Source: Candidatus Sumerlaeia bacterium (lineage in GTDB: Bacteria; Sumerlaeota; Sumerlaeia; JADFCW01). Taken from it: a stretch of DNA of 55,628 nucleotides. The translations under genes and the position numbers were made by a program. The notes beneath the pieces were generated by a model that worked only from the letters and a program-made list of their open reading frames with translations, made no database searches and was not told where the DNA came from. The stretch is from contig JAOAGV010000014.1 of the NCBI GenBank assembly GCA_026415575.1, positions 3,874-59,501 of the forward strand, read 5' to 3'. This document shows positions 44,263 to 52,906 of this stretch, piece by piece. The stretch's first letter is position 1. The number at the start of each line of letters is the position of its first letter.

Positions 44263-46179
44263 ATGCAACATCCGATTCTGCTGCCCGTCCCCAAGTTTCT
44301 TCAAATAGGTGAAAGCCGTTTTGTCCTCGACGAGGGCACCGAAATCCGCCTCCTGCCCGGCTGTCGCGACGCCGAATACAACGCTGCCAGAGAGCTGGCC
44401 GAAGCCATAAAAAGCTACGCCGAGTGCGATCTGTTTATCGAATCGGAGCCGCAAGAGCCAACCGGCGCGAACGAAATCATTCTGCAGATTCTTCCGCTTT
44501 CCGGCGAAAGAATGTCGGAAATCGGCGAACCTTGCGTCCGGGACGAATACATCCTTACGATTAGCCGCAATCAAATCCGGCTCGCGGCCGGCCATAGCAC
44601 GGGGCTGTTCTATGCCGTGCAAACACTGATTCAACTCCTTCGCCAATATGGCCGCTTGTTGCCGGCGCTGAGGATTCACGACGAGCCGGATTTCCCTTGC
44701 CGAGGATTCCTGCTCGATGTATCGCGCGGGCGCGTGCCCACGCTCGACCATCTCAAATGGCTGGCCCGCACCCTCTCGCATTTCAAAATCAACATGCTGC
44801 AACTCTATGTAGAGCACACATTTCAGTTTCAGTTCGATCCCGACATCGGCGCCGGCTGCAGCCCTCTGACCCCGGACGAAATTTGCGAACTCGACCGCTA
44901 CTGTCAGTCGCGCCACATTGAGCTCGTGCCGTGCCTCCAGTCCTTCGGCCACATGGGCTTCATCCTGAGCCTGCCGAAATATCGAAACCTCGCCGAGATT
45001 GTGCAATTCGACAATTGGTGGGCGGCCACTTGGCGCCAGCGCATGCGCGGCATGACCCTGTCGCCCGTACGCACCGACAGCTATCTCTTGCTCCGGTCGC
45101 TATACGCCGAGTTCTTGCCGTGCTTCGCATCGCCGTTTTTCAACCTGAATGCCGATGAGACGTGGGACCTCGGAAAGGGTCTGGGGAGAAAACAGGCAGA
45201 GCGGATTGGCGTCGGGGCCCTCTATGTGAAACACATTCGCCGAATCTGTGCCATGGCCCGAACATTCGGTCGGCGCCCCATGATCTGGGCCGACGTCATT
45301 TATCACTATCCGGAGCTGCTGGGCAAATTGCGCGAGGATATCATGTTTCTCGATTGGGGATATAACCATGACTCCCCGTTTGCGCGCTGCAAGACCATGC
45401 ACGACTATGGCAAACCGTTTTTCGTCTGCCCCGGCACATCTGCATGGGATCAGGTCTTCCCCGACGTGTGGAACGCCACGTTGAACATCCGGCGCTTTGT
45501 CGCCGCCGGTAAAGAACACGGCGCTCACGGCGTTCTCAACACCGACTGGGGCGACTGCGGCCACTTCAACATGCCCGCTTTGTCTTTGCACGGCGCCATC
45601 CTCGGCGCAGCGATGGCGTGGAACGAAGGCCGTCCCGCCGACGATGAGGCATTCGACCGCGCTTTTTCTCTCCACCTCTTTGACGATGCCAGGGGCGTCA
45701 TTGGACGCGCAATTCGCCGTGCCGGCAGCCTCATCCGTCGGAAAACGGGAAAGGACATTAAAACGTGGGAACTTTGGACGATGCCGCTGGCCGACGCGGC
45801 GGTCGGGCGCGAAATCCCGCCAAGTGAGGTCGGCCCCATGATTGAAGCGGTTCGGCAGGCGCTTGACGCCATCGGAACCTGTCGGCCGGCGCGCGAGCGC
45901 GACCCGGTCAGTTGTGCCGAACTGACACGCGGTCTTCTGATGTTCGAGTCGCTTCTCCTGCGTGCCGCTCTTGAACATCGCCATTGCGGCGCACCGCATG
46001 CCTATGACGAGCCGGGATTGACTTGGAACGAGTGGGCGCAACACGCCGCCATGACGTTGACCGGCATCGAAACGCTGTGGCAATTGCGCAGCAAGCCGTC
46101 GAATTTCGAGGATATTCGGCAAGTGTTCCACAAGCAGATCGCCAAAGCGCGTGCCACAAGCACCGGCACAGCGCTATAG
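44263..46179 (+). CDS. Glycoside hydrolase family 20-like protein (beta-N-acetylhexosaminidase-like)
   Basis: 638 residues from the ATG after GTCGAGG. An N-terminal GH20b-like domain (about 1-135) ends in SRNQIRLAAGHSTGLFYAVQTL. The TIM barrel begins PDFPCRGFLLDVSRGRVP, the usual GH20 strand-1 signature. SFGHMGFILSLPKY and FFNLNADETWDLG follow. The Asp-Glu pair (D298-E299) in NADETWDLG lies where GH20 enzymes have H.GGDE, so the acid/base pair is kept but the Gly-Gly is not. I see no signal peptide. It probably hydrolyses beta-linked N-acetyl-hexosamine or a related sugar, in the cytoplasm. It ends 94 bases before the aldehyde dehydrogenase. Confidence 0.8.
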   Translation: MQHPILLPVPKFLQIGESRFVLDEGTEIRLLPGCRDAEYNAARELAEAIKSYAECDLFIESEPQEPTGANEIILQILPLSGERMSEIGEPCVRDEYILTISRNQIRLAAGHSTGLFYAVQTLIQLLRQYGRLLPALRIHDEPDFPCRGFLLDVSRGRVPTLDHLKWLARTLSHFKINMLQLYVEHTFQFQFDPDIGAGCSPLTPDEICELDRYCQSRHIELVPCLQSFGHMGFILSLPKYRNLAEIVQFDNWWAATWRQRMRGMTLSPVRTDSYLLLRSLYAEFLPCFASPFFNLNADETWDLGKGLGRKQAERIGVGALYVKHIRRICAMARTFGRRPMIWADVIYHYPELLGKLREDIMFLDWGYNHDSPFARCKTMHDYGKPFFVCPGTSAWDQVFPDVWNATLNIRRFVAAGKEHGAHGVLNTDWGDCGHFNMPALSLHGAILGAAMAWNEGRPADDEAFDRAFSLHLFDDARGVIGRAIRRAGSLIRRKTGKDIKTWELWTMPLADAAVGREIPPSEVGPMIEAVRQALDAIGTCRPARERDPVSCAELTRGLLMFESLLLRAALEHRHCGAPHAYDEPGLTWNEWAQHAAMTLTGIETLWQLRSKPSNFEDIRQVFHKQIAKARATSTGTAL

Positions 46180-46273
46180 TGCAACCGCTCGGGAAAACGT
46201 TGTTGAATTTGTCCGCGCACCGCACTACATACCTTGCGACTCGGTTCGAGCGAACGGGCAGGGGAGTGATTCG

Positions 46274-47725
46274 ATGAGCTCAGACAAAACCACGCGGCAG
46301 TATCGTCTTCTGATTGACGGCGAATGGCGCATTACGGGCGAGATGCAGTCAATCTATAATCCGTATGACGGAAGCCTTGTGGCCAGTGTGTGTCGTGCCA
46401 CTGCGGAGGTCATGGACGCGGCCATTGGCGCAGCCGGCACGGCATTTGAGAAAACGCGCGCGCTCACCACCTACGAACGAGTCCGCATTCTGGACGGGAT
46501 TGTGGCGGGCATTCGCCAGCGGGCCGAACTGCTGGCGCAAACCATCGTGGCCGAGGCGGGCAAGCCCATCCGGCTGGCGCGTGCGGAGGTCGAGCGCGCC
46601 ATCAGTACGTTCGACACGGCGGCGCGCGAAGTTCACCGCCTTGAAGGCGAGACGCTGCCGCTGGATATTACGCCCAACGGAAAAGGCCGAATCGGTCTGA
46701 CCCGCCGCTTTCCCCTCGGGCCTGTGGCGGCAATTACACCGTTCAATTTTCCGCTCAATCTTGTCGCGCACAAAGTCGCCGCCGCCATTGCTGTCGGTAA
46801 TCCGATTGTGCTGCGGCCGGCCTCGCAAACCCCCATTACGTCGCTGATTCTGGGAGAGATTGCGATGGAGGCGGGATTGCCAGCCGGCGCGCTGAACGTC
46901 GTGCCGTCGCCGGTCGAACAGGCCGAGCAGCTGGTGGCCGACCGGCGGATCAAGATGATTTCGTTCACGGGCAGTGCCGCGGTGGGCTGGCCGCTGAAAG
47001 TGAAAGCGGGCAAGAAAAAAGTGAGTCTCGAACTGGGCGGCAGCTGTGCCGCCATTTTGGAGCCGGATGCGGACCTTGATTATGCCGTCCCGCGGCTGGC
47101 TGCCGGTGCGTTCGGCTACGCCGGACAGGTCTGCATTGCCGTCCAGCGCCTGCTGGTTCACAACTCCATCTATGATGAGTTCATCGAGAGATTTTTGCGA
47201 TATGTCGAGATTGAGGTCGGGGTCGGCGATCCCCGCGACGAAACTGTGATCTGCGGCCCGCTGATTACACCGGCCGATGCCGACCGCATCGAGCAGTGGT
47301 GCGAGGAGGCTGTGCGGGGAGGCGGGCAGAAGCTGATGGGTGGGCGGCGTGAGAAAAACGTCGTGTGGCCGACCGTCCTCGCCAAAGTCCCACCCGTCTA
47401 TAAAGTCTATACGCAGGAAGTGTTTGGTCCCGTGGTGACATTGATGCCGTACAATGATATTGAGCATGCGATTGAGTTGGTCAACGGTTCGCGCTATGGA
47501 TTGCAGGCGGGCGTGTTCACGCGCGACGTGCAAAAAATCCTCCGCGCCTTCGCGGCGTTGGAGGTCGGCGCAGTCATCGCCAACGACTATCCGACGTTCC
47601 GGGTGGACAACATGCCGTTCGGTGGCGTGAAGGATTCGGGCTTCGGCCGCGAAGGCGTCAAATATACCATGCAGGAAATGACCGAGCCAAAATTGCTGGT
47701 GCTTCCAATGGAGCCGCCCGCGTAA
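46274..47725 (+). CDS. NAD(P)-dependent aldehyde dehydrogenase
   Basis: From MSSDKTTRQYR (GGGGAG seven bases upstream) it has 483 residues, as usual for ALDH. Cofactor-binding: TPFNFPLNLVAHKVAAA, LRPASQTP and FTGSAAVGWPL. The general base is Glu253 in LELGGS and the catalytic Cys is Cys287 in FGYAGQVCIA. Binding of the nicotinamide ring is completed by EVFGPVV and the C-terminal MPFGGVKDSGFGREG. It resembles lactaldehyde/glyceraldehyde-type enzymes, so it may oxidise an aldehyde released by the aldolases or sugar dehydrogenases. The preceding GH20-like gene and the following sulfatase suggest shared regulation. Confidence 0.9.
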   Translation: MSSDKTTRQYRLLIDGEWRITGEMQSIYNPYDGSLVASVCRATAEVMDAAIGAAGTAFEKTRALTTYERVRILDGIVAGIRQRAELLAQTIVAEAGKPIRLARAEVERAISTFDTAAREVHRLEGETLPLDITPNGKGRIGLTRRFPLGPVAAITPFNFPLNLVAHKVAAAIAVGNPIVLRPASQTPITSLILGEIAMEAGLPAGALNVVPSPVEQAEQLVADRRIKMISFTGSAAVGWPLKVKAGKKKVSLELGGSCAAILEPDADLDYAVPRLAAGAFGYAGQVCIAVQRLLVHNSIYDEFIERFLRYVEIEVGVGDPRDETVICGPLITPADADRIEQWCEEAVRGGGQKLMGGRREKNVVWPTVLAKVPPVYKVYTQEVFGPVVTLMPYNDIEHAIELVNGSRYGLQAGVFTRDVQKILRAFAALEVGAVIANDYPTFRVDNMPFGGVKDSGFGREGVKYTMQEMTEPKLLVLPMEPPA

Positions 47726-47790
47726 AGAGTCTGGCTGCGCCGCCGGTTGCCATTTTTGTTCTGCAAGCCGAAAAGGACAGGAGTGTATTT

Positions 47791-49332
47791 GTGATGAAGC
47801 ACATCAACCGCCGCCAATTTCTGCAAGCGGCCGGTGTGTCAGCCCTTGCCGCCGCATCGCCCGAGCCGATCCGCTGCGCTGCCCAACCCAAACGCCCGGG
47901 CGGCCTGAATGTGCTGTTTCTGATGACCGACGAACAACACCATCGCTCACTTTCGCTGACCGGAAACCCCTATATTGAAACGCCGAACATGGACCGGATC
48001 GGGCGCGAGGGTGTGTGCTTCGAGAACGCCACCTGCGTTACGCCGTACTGCTCGCCGTCCCGCGCCTCCATGATTACGGGCGTGTATCCCCACCGGCACG
48101 GCATCCTTTTGAATGTCGGCGGGCGAGGAAGCCGTCAGGCGCCGTTGGCTCAGGATGCGTTCCCCAATACCGAAACCCTTCTCCATCGCCGCGGATACGC
48201 CACCGCGTTTCGCGGCAAATGGCATCTCGGCGATCTGGGCGACTTCGACTGCTATGAATCATTTGACTATGGCGGCACGACGCGCCGCGACTATCAGGCG
48301 TTTCTGGATGCCCGCCTGCCCGCTGCACAATTTGCCAACCATCCCAGCCCGGGCAAATATCTCGGCCGGCCGGTCGAGATGATTCCGGCCATCGAAAAGG
48401 CGTATCATGCGTTTATCAACAAAAGTTCCGTCGGCTACATCTCCATCATCGGCCGCAGCCTGATTCCGCCTGATCTTCTGCCCGAAACCCTCGTGACCAA
48501 CCAAGTGATTGAGTTGCTCGAAAAGAACGCCGACAAGAACTTCATGATTACCGCCTCGTGGATTCCGCCGCACGACCTGTGGGTCATTCCCGAACCCTAC
48601 TACAGCATGGTGGATCGCAAGAAGATCGAACTGGCCGGCACGACCAGCCTGCCGCCATGGGATCAGCGCGGCGCCAGCAAACAGCTGGGCGATCTGGCCG
48701 GCCCGGAGGGCATCCGCGAATATGCCGCCATCTATCACGGTATGGTGAAATACATAGACGATCAGGTGGGGCGGGTTTTAAAAAAACTCGATGAACTGGG
48801 ACTGGCCGGGAACACACTGGTCATTTTTACATCCGACCATGGCGACATGGTCGGTGCGCACGGTTGTATCGGCAAGTCCATCACCGGCTGCTACGACGAT
48901 CTCGTGCGCATTCCACTTCTGATGCGGTTGCCGGGGCGGATCGAGGCGGGCACGCGAGTGCGCCAACCGGTCAGCCAGATTGATTTCATGCCGACCATTC
49001 TGGACTATGCGGGCGTGCCGGTGCCGGAAAACATCCACGGCAAGTCCCTTCGGCCGCTTATCGAGGGGCGAAAGGTGGCATGGCGCGATTATGCGTTTTG
49101 CCAGCGGGCCAATACCCTGCGCATGCTGCGAACGGAGCAGTATAAATACGTTGTCGGTGCCGGCCGCCGGATTGTTGCCCTCTATGATCTCATCAAAGAC
49201 CCGCATGAGGATCGAAACCTCGCCGACGATCCTGCTCATGCGCCTGTCCTGAAGGCCATGCACAAGCGGCTGCTGGAGGTCATGGCGGCCGACGGCGACT
49301 CAACGCGCGATTTTGCAGCAACCACAACATAG
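47791..49332 (+). CDS. Tat-exported sulfatase
   Basis: 513 residues. The GTG at 47791 is seven bases after AGGAG; the ATG three bases on is equally possible. Twin-arginine leader INRRQFLQAAGVSALAAAS. The sulfatase domain has NVLFLMTDEQHH for the metal site, CSPSRAS with Cys87 as the formylglycine residue (canonical CxPSR), GKWHLGD, SDHGDMVGAHG, and a C-terminal domain with the NTLRMLRTEQYKYV strand. It is a classical S1 arylsulfatase-type enzyme acting on sulfated glycans. A separate sulfatase-modifying enzyme should exist elsewhere. A strong terminator follows, separating it from the beta-helix gene. Confidence 0.93.
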   Translation: MMKHINRRQFLQAAGVSALAAASPEPIRCAAQPKRPGGLNVLFLMTDEQHHRSLSLTGNPYIETPNMDRIGREGVCFENATCVTPYCSPSRASMITGVYPHRHGILLNVGGRGSRQAPLAQDAFPNTETLLHRRGYATAFRGKWHLGDLGDFDCYESFDYGGTTRRDYQAFLDARLPAAQFANHPSPGKYLGRPVEMIPAIEKAYHAFINKSSVGYISIIGRSLIPPDLLPETLVTNQVIELLEKNADKNFMITASWIPPHDLWVIPEPYYSMVDRKKIELAGTTSLPPWDQRGASKQLGDLAGPEGIREYAAIYHGMVKYIDDQVGRVLKKLDELGLAGNTLVIFTSDHGDMVGAHGCIGKSITGCYDDLVRIPLLMRLPGRIEAGTRVRQPVSQIDFMPTILDYAGVPVPENIHGKSLRPLIEGRKVAWRDYAFCQRANTLRMLRTEQYKYVVGAGRRIVALYDLIKDPHEDRNLADDPAHAPVLKAMHKRLLEVMAADGDSTRDFAATTT

Positions 49333-49376
49333 GGCATGTCCATAATGGCCGCTCCGGACATGCCGTTTATTTCTTT
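49333..49376 (+). terminator. Intrinsic terminator after the sulfatase gene
   Basis: Nine-base stem GGCATGTCC/GGACATGCC, 14-base loop, then GTTTATTTCTTTT. It starts at the base after the sulfatase stop codon. Confidence 0.85.
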
Positions 49377-49391
49377 TGTGAGGCAACACCC

Positions 49392-50675
49392 ATGCGATTG
49401 TTTTTTCCATCAACACTCGCTATCGCACTCTTGGCAGTGTCATTCCTTGCCGGCGCCGCAACCTATCAGGTTGGTCCGTCGCGCGAGCACAAGAGCCTCA
49501 AAGCTCTGGCGGCAAATCTGCAACCGGGCGACGTGGTCGAAATTGACCCGGGCACTTATCGCGAGGTCCTGCGGCTGACCTGCAATGGGACGCCCTCGGC
49601 GCCGATTATCATCCGCGGCGTCGGAGCGGAACGCCCCCTTTTCGACGGCGAAGGTCTGGATGTGTCCGGCCGCGGCTCGATTCCGCGCGCCATTTTCGAG
49701 GTCGCAGGCGCCTACATCATTGTCGAACATCTTGAATTCAAGAGCGCGCGCAATGGCAACAATGGCGCCGGCATTCGTCTGCTCAATTCTACCAACGCCG
49801 TCATCCGCGACTGCAAGGTAACCTATTGCGACATGGGCATTTTCGGCGGAGACCGCCAGACCGCCCTCATCGAGTCGTGCGAGGTGGCCTTCAACGGCAC
49901 GCCGAAGTTCAACGGTTATTCGCACAACTTCTACATGCACGGCAACCGCGTGGTCGTGCGCGCCTGCCATATTCACGACAGCATTCACGGCCAGAACTAC
50001 AAAAGCCGCGCGCACTACAACGAACTTTGGTATAACTGGATTGCCGACTCCAATGAAGGCGAGGTCGGCCCTGTGGACGGCAAGGGCGAAACCGACCGCC
50101 CCAACAGCAACGTGCTCATGGTCGGCAACATTGTGGTGAGCAAACCGAATCGAACAGGCAATCGCGGGAAGTTCATTCTGATGGGCTCCGAGCTGGGCGG
50201 CTCGCATGATGGAACGCTGTATATGTTCCACAATACGCTGGTGGCGGGCAACCCCCGCATTCAGTTTGTTCAACTCGACGATCCGAAGTCGCGGGCGGTT
50301 TTAAAAGGCAATATCTTCTACGGAAGCGACCGAATCGCCGCCAGTTCGCGCGGGGCCGCACCTGCTGCGGGCAGCCACAACTGGGTTCCCAAGAGCGCAG
50401 GGCTAACCGGAGAATTCTCCGAAACTCTTCGCGGCGAAACACCGGGGTTTTTGGATTTGGCCGGCCGCGATTTTCGCCTGCGGCCCGATTCGCCCTGTGT
50501 GAATCGCGGGCCGGAAGTCCTCGAATATGTGGATGGCAACGGCATGAAACAAACCGTAAAATTGGATTGCTGCTATGGGCCGCACCGGACGCTGTTGCCC
50601 CGCAGTGTGACAGGCGCGCCGGATATAGGCGCCTATGAGCTGGGAGCAAAGTTTTTGCCGCCGCCGGCACATTAA
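49392..50675 (+). CDS. Secreted right-handed parallel beta-helix protein
   Basis: 427 residues with a Sec signal peptide (LFFPSTLAIALLAVSFLAGA, cleaved about residue 22). It begins TYQVGPSREHKSLKALAA and LQPGDVVEIDPGTYREV, the usual opening of pectate-lyase-like beta-helices. Repeating turns follow, rich in Asn and Gly: FEVAGAYIIVEHLEF, GAGIRLLNSTNAVIRD, NFYMHGNRVVVRACHIHD, GTLYMFHNTLVAG. C-terminal FRLRPDSPCVNRG, then GAPDIGAYELG, is typical of the DUF1565/choice-of-anchor group. Likely polysaccharide-binding or lyase, location extracellular; no catalytic residue is certain. GAGGCAACACCC precedes the ATG. Confidence 0.85.
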   Translation: MRLFFPSTLAIALLAVSFLAGAATYQVGPSREHKSLKALAANLQPGDVVEIDPGTYREVLRLTCNGTPSAPIIIRGVGAERPLFDGEGLDVSGRGSIPRAIFEVAGAYIIVEHLEFKSARNGNNGAGIRLLNSTNAVIRDCKVTYCDMGIFGGDRQTALIESCEVAFNGTPKFNGYSHNFYMHGNRVVVRACHIHDSIHGQNYKSRAHYNELWYNWIADSNEGEVGPVDGKGETDRPNSNVLMVGNIVVSKPNRTGNRGKFILMGSELGGSHDGTLYMFHNTLVAGNPRIQFVQLDDPKSRAVLKGNIFYGSDRIAASSRGAAPAAGSHNWVPKSAGLTGEFSETLRGETPGFLDLAGRDFRLRPDSPCVNRGPEVLEYVDGNGMKQTVKLDCCYGPHRTLLPRSVTGAPDIGAYELGAKFLPPPAH

Positions 50676-50685
50676 AATGAAATCC

Positions 50686-50730
50686 GTCCACCCCGTGCAT
50701 ACTGTCCATCTCGTTCACCCCGCGTCTCTT
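50686..50730 (+). repeat. Nonamer tandem repeat (5 units)
   Basis: GTCCACCCC, GTGCATACT, GTCCATCTC, GTTCACCCC, GCGTCTCTT: five units in register starting 11 bases after the beta-helix stop. Confidence 0.8.
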
Positions 50731-50747
50731 TCCCGCCCAGACAACAG

Positions 50748-50776
50748 TTGACTTTACAAACCGCCACAGCATAAGT
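50748..50776 (+). promoter_or_regulatory. Candidate sigma-70 promoter for the Tat paralogue cluster
   Basis: TTGACT (50748-50753), a 17-base spacer, then ATAAGT (50771-50776). The -35 is near consensus and the -10 is weak. It lies 50 bases upstream of the first paralogue and directly before a terminator-like hairpin. Confidence 0.4.
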
Positions 50777-50785
50777 TTTCTTTAG

Positions 50786-50814
50786 TTGGCCCGGCCAAAA
50801 GCGGGGCTTTTTTT
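50786..50814 (+). terminator. Terminator/attenuator-like structure in the leader of the first paralogue
   Basis: Two mutually exclusive hairpins: TTGGCC-C-GGCCAA (50786-50798), and a bulged GCCCG/CGGGGC stem (50789-50807) followed by seven Ts (50808-50814). The ribosome site GGAGG starts one base later. It could simply terminate the beta-helix transcript, or attenuate the next gene. Confidence 0.5.
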
Positions 50815-50825
50815 GGAGGATTACA

Positions 50826-51818
50826 ATGTCGGAACATGTCACACGCCGCGGATTCCTAAACAAATCGCTTCTCGGTGCGGCGGCAGGAACACTGGCCCTT
50901 AGTCTCGAAGAAAAAGCACTTTTGGCACAGACGGCATCTCCACAGCCGGCCGCAGGTGCTTCGTCTGCCGCAGGCGGCGCGAAAACGCTTCCCCAAGGCC
51001 AGATCGGCAAGGTGAAGATCAGCCGGATCATCTGCGGGGGCAACCTGATTGGCGGCTATGCACACGCGCGCGACCTAATTTATGTCTCGGCGCTGCTCAA
51101 GCAATACTTTACGGAAGACAAGATTCTGGAAACGCTCGAAATCTGCGAAGAAAACGGCATCAACACGATCATTACCGGCTCGGGCTCGGCGCCCATCCTG
51201 AAACGCTATTGGAGCGAGCGCGGCGGGAAAATTCAATGGCTTGGCCAGTGCTCGGCAAAGCCTGATGACATCGGCAGCGACGCGCAGGCGGCCATTGATG
51301 CCGGCGCCGTGGGCGTATTCATGCTCGGCAACGTGGCCGACGAATGGGCGCGCAGCGGCAAAGTCGAACTCATCGGCAAGTTTGTCGAATACATCAAGCG
51401 GCAGGGCCTCATTGCCGGCGTGGCCGGACACAACCTCGGCACGCCGCAAGAATGCGAGAAGGCGGGTGTGGGCGCCGACTTCTATATGAAAACCCTTCAC
51501 AGCACAAACTATTGGTCCACACGCAGACCCGATCAGGACAAGGACGTCATAGACAACTACAAAATAGACAACTACTGGGACAAACACCCGGAGCAGACCA
51601 TCGCGTATATGGCGACGGTCCAGAAGCCATGGATTGCTTACAAAGTGCTGGCGGCCGGCGCCATTCATCCAAAGGATGGTTTTCGCTTTGCCTTTGAGAA
51701 CGGCGCCGACTTCTGCTGCGTCGGGATGTTTGATTTTCAGGTGGTCGAGGATGCCATTATCGCGCGTTCGGTCTTGAGCGACCCCAAATTGAAGCGGTCG
51801 CGCGCATGGTTGGCGTGA
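50826..51818 (+). CDS. Tat-exported aldo/keto-reductase-like TIM-barrel protein, paralogue 1
   Basis: 330 residues, strong GGAGG before the ATG, and a twin-arginine leader, TRRGFLNKSLLGAAAGTLAL. After an Ala/Gly/Pro-rich linker comes a barrel resembling aldo/keto reductases: GKVKISRIICGGNLIGGYAH matches the AKR strand-1 pattern, and ICEENGINTIITGSG sits where AKRs have the GINFFDTA...Y motif. The catalytic Asp and Tyr of the AKR tetrad are absent, and where AKRs have the catalytic His the sequence reads FMLGNVADEW. The C-terminal block GADFCCVGMFDFQVVED is shared with the next two genes. Role unknown; possibly a non-classical reductase, epimerase or sugar-binding protein outside the cytoplasm. 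Confidence 0.8.
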   Translation: MSEHVTRRGFLNKSLLGAAAGTLALSLEEKALLAQTASPQPAAGASSAAGGAKTLPQGQIGKVKISRIICGGNLIGGYAHARDLIYVSALLKQYFTEDKILETLEICEENGINTIITGSGSAPILKRYWSERGGKIQWLGQCSAKPDDIGSDAQAAIDAGAVGVFMLGNVADEWARSGKVELIGKFVEYIKRQGLIAGVAGHNLGTPQECEKAGVGADFYMKTLHSTNYWSTRRPDQDKDVIDNYKIDNYWDKHPEQTIAYMATVQKPWIAYKVLAAGAIHPKDGFRFAFENGADFCCVGMFDFQVVEDAIIARSVLSDPKLKRSRAWLA

Positions 51819-51845
51819 CGGAAAGAAACAAAAATGAGGTGCAGC

Positions 51846-52811
51846 ATGTCGGAGAATCTAAATCGTCGAGACTTGCTCAAACGGTCGGTTGCTCTGTCGG
51901 CCGGCGTCGGAGCATTCCTGAGCTTTGAAGAAATGCATCTACTGGCGCAGGCGGCGCAGCCGGCCGCGGCCAAGGTTGCATCCGACGCACCGTCCGGGCC
52001 GATGCCGATGGGCAAAATCGGTCCGCTCAGCGTCAGCCGCCTAATCTGCGGCGGCAATCTGATCAGCACGTTCGCGCATGCGCGCGACCTGATCTACGTG
52101 TCGGCGCTGCTGAAACAGTATTTTACGGACGAGAAGATTTGCGATACGCTCGAATTGTGCGAAGAGCAGGGCATCAACACGGCGATTATGCGCGTGGACG
52201 ACCATACCTTGCGCGTAATCAAGAAGTATCGCAGCGACCGAGGCGGCAAGATTCAGTGGATTGCCCAAGTCAAACCCAATGAAGACGACCTTCTGTGGGA
52301 CTCCAAGCTGGCGTTGGAGAACACCGCACTGGGTGTGTATATGCACGGCGGAGTGGCCGACGAATGGGTGCAAAAGGGCAAAGTGGACTTGATCGGCAAG
52401 TTTGTCGAGCAAGCGCGCAAACTGGGCGCCGGCGTCATCGGCCTCGGCGCCCATGACATTGCCACGACGGTCGCATGTGTAAAAGCAGGACTTGAGCCCG
52501 ACTTCTTCATGAAAACCTTGAACGCCAAGAACTACTGGTCGGCCGGCATCATGCCGCGCAACGACAGCGTGTGGTGCGAACAGCCCGAAGAGACCATCGC
52601 CTTTATGAAAACGGTCAAAAAGCCTTGGGTGGCATTCAAAGTCTTGGGTGCCGGTGCAATTCATCCTAAAGAAGGATTCAAGTATGCGTTCGAGAACGGC
52701 GCGGATTTTTGCTGTGTCGGGATGTTTGATTTTCAGGTGGTTGAAGATGTCCTCCTCGCCAAAAAAATTCTCGCCGGCAATTTGAAGCGGGAGCGCCCTT
52801 GGATTGCATAA
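51846..52811 (+). CDS. Tat-exported aldo/keto-reductase-like protein, paralogue 2
   Basis: 321 residues from MSENLNRRDLLKR (GAGGT five bases upstream); an ATG 12 bases earlier is also possible. Twin-arginine leader, then GPMPMGKIGPLSVSRLICGG, the HARDLIYVSALLKQYFTDEK helix and CEEQGINTAIMRVDD. It aligns with paralogue 1 throughout. It alone of the three keeps a histidine in the YMHGGVADEW position corresponding to the AKR catalytic His, but still lacks the Asp-Tyr pair. The C-terminal GADFCCVGMFDFQVVED block is unchanged. It lies 27 bases after paralogue 1, so they are certainly co-transcribed. Confidence 0.8.
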   Translation: MSENLNRRDLLKRSVALSAGVGAFLSFEEMHLLAQAAQPAAAKVASDAPSGPMPMGKIGPLSVSRLICGGNLISTFAHARDLIYVSALLKQYFTDEKICDTLELCEEQGINTAIMRVDDHTLRVIKKYRSDRGGKIQWIAQVKPNEDDLLWDSKLALENTALGVYMHGGVADEWVQKGKVDLIGKFVEQARKLGAGVIGLGAHDIATTVACVKAGLEPDFFMKTLNAKNYWSAGIMPRNDSVWCEQPEETIAFMKTVKKPWVAFKVLGAGAIHPKEGFKYAFENGADFCCVGMFDFQVVEDVLLAKKILAGNLKRERPWIA

Positions 52812-52850
52812 GTGCTGTGGGGCACGAGCCAACGTTTCGGCATCCTTGCC

Positions 52851-52890
52851 GTCCATGCCTGTCGTCTATAGTGTCCATTCCATCTTTGCC
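52851..52890 (+). repeat. Nonamer tandem repeat (4 units, one interrupted)
   Basis: GTCCATGCC, then after four bases GTCTATAGT, GTCCATTCC, ATCTTTGCC, filling the gap between paralogues 2 and 3 and ending just before the GGAGGG ribosome site. Confidence 0.65.
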
Positions 52891-52906
52891 CACGGAGGGA
52901 ATTTCC

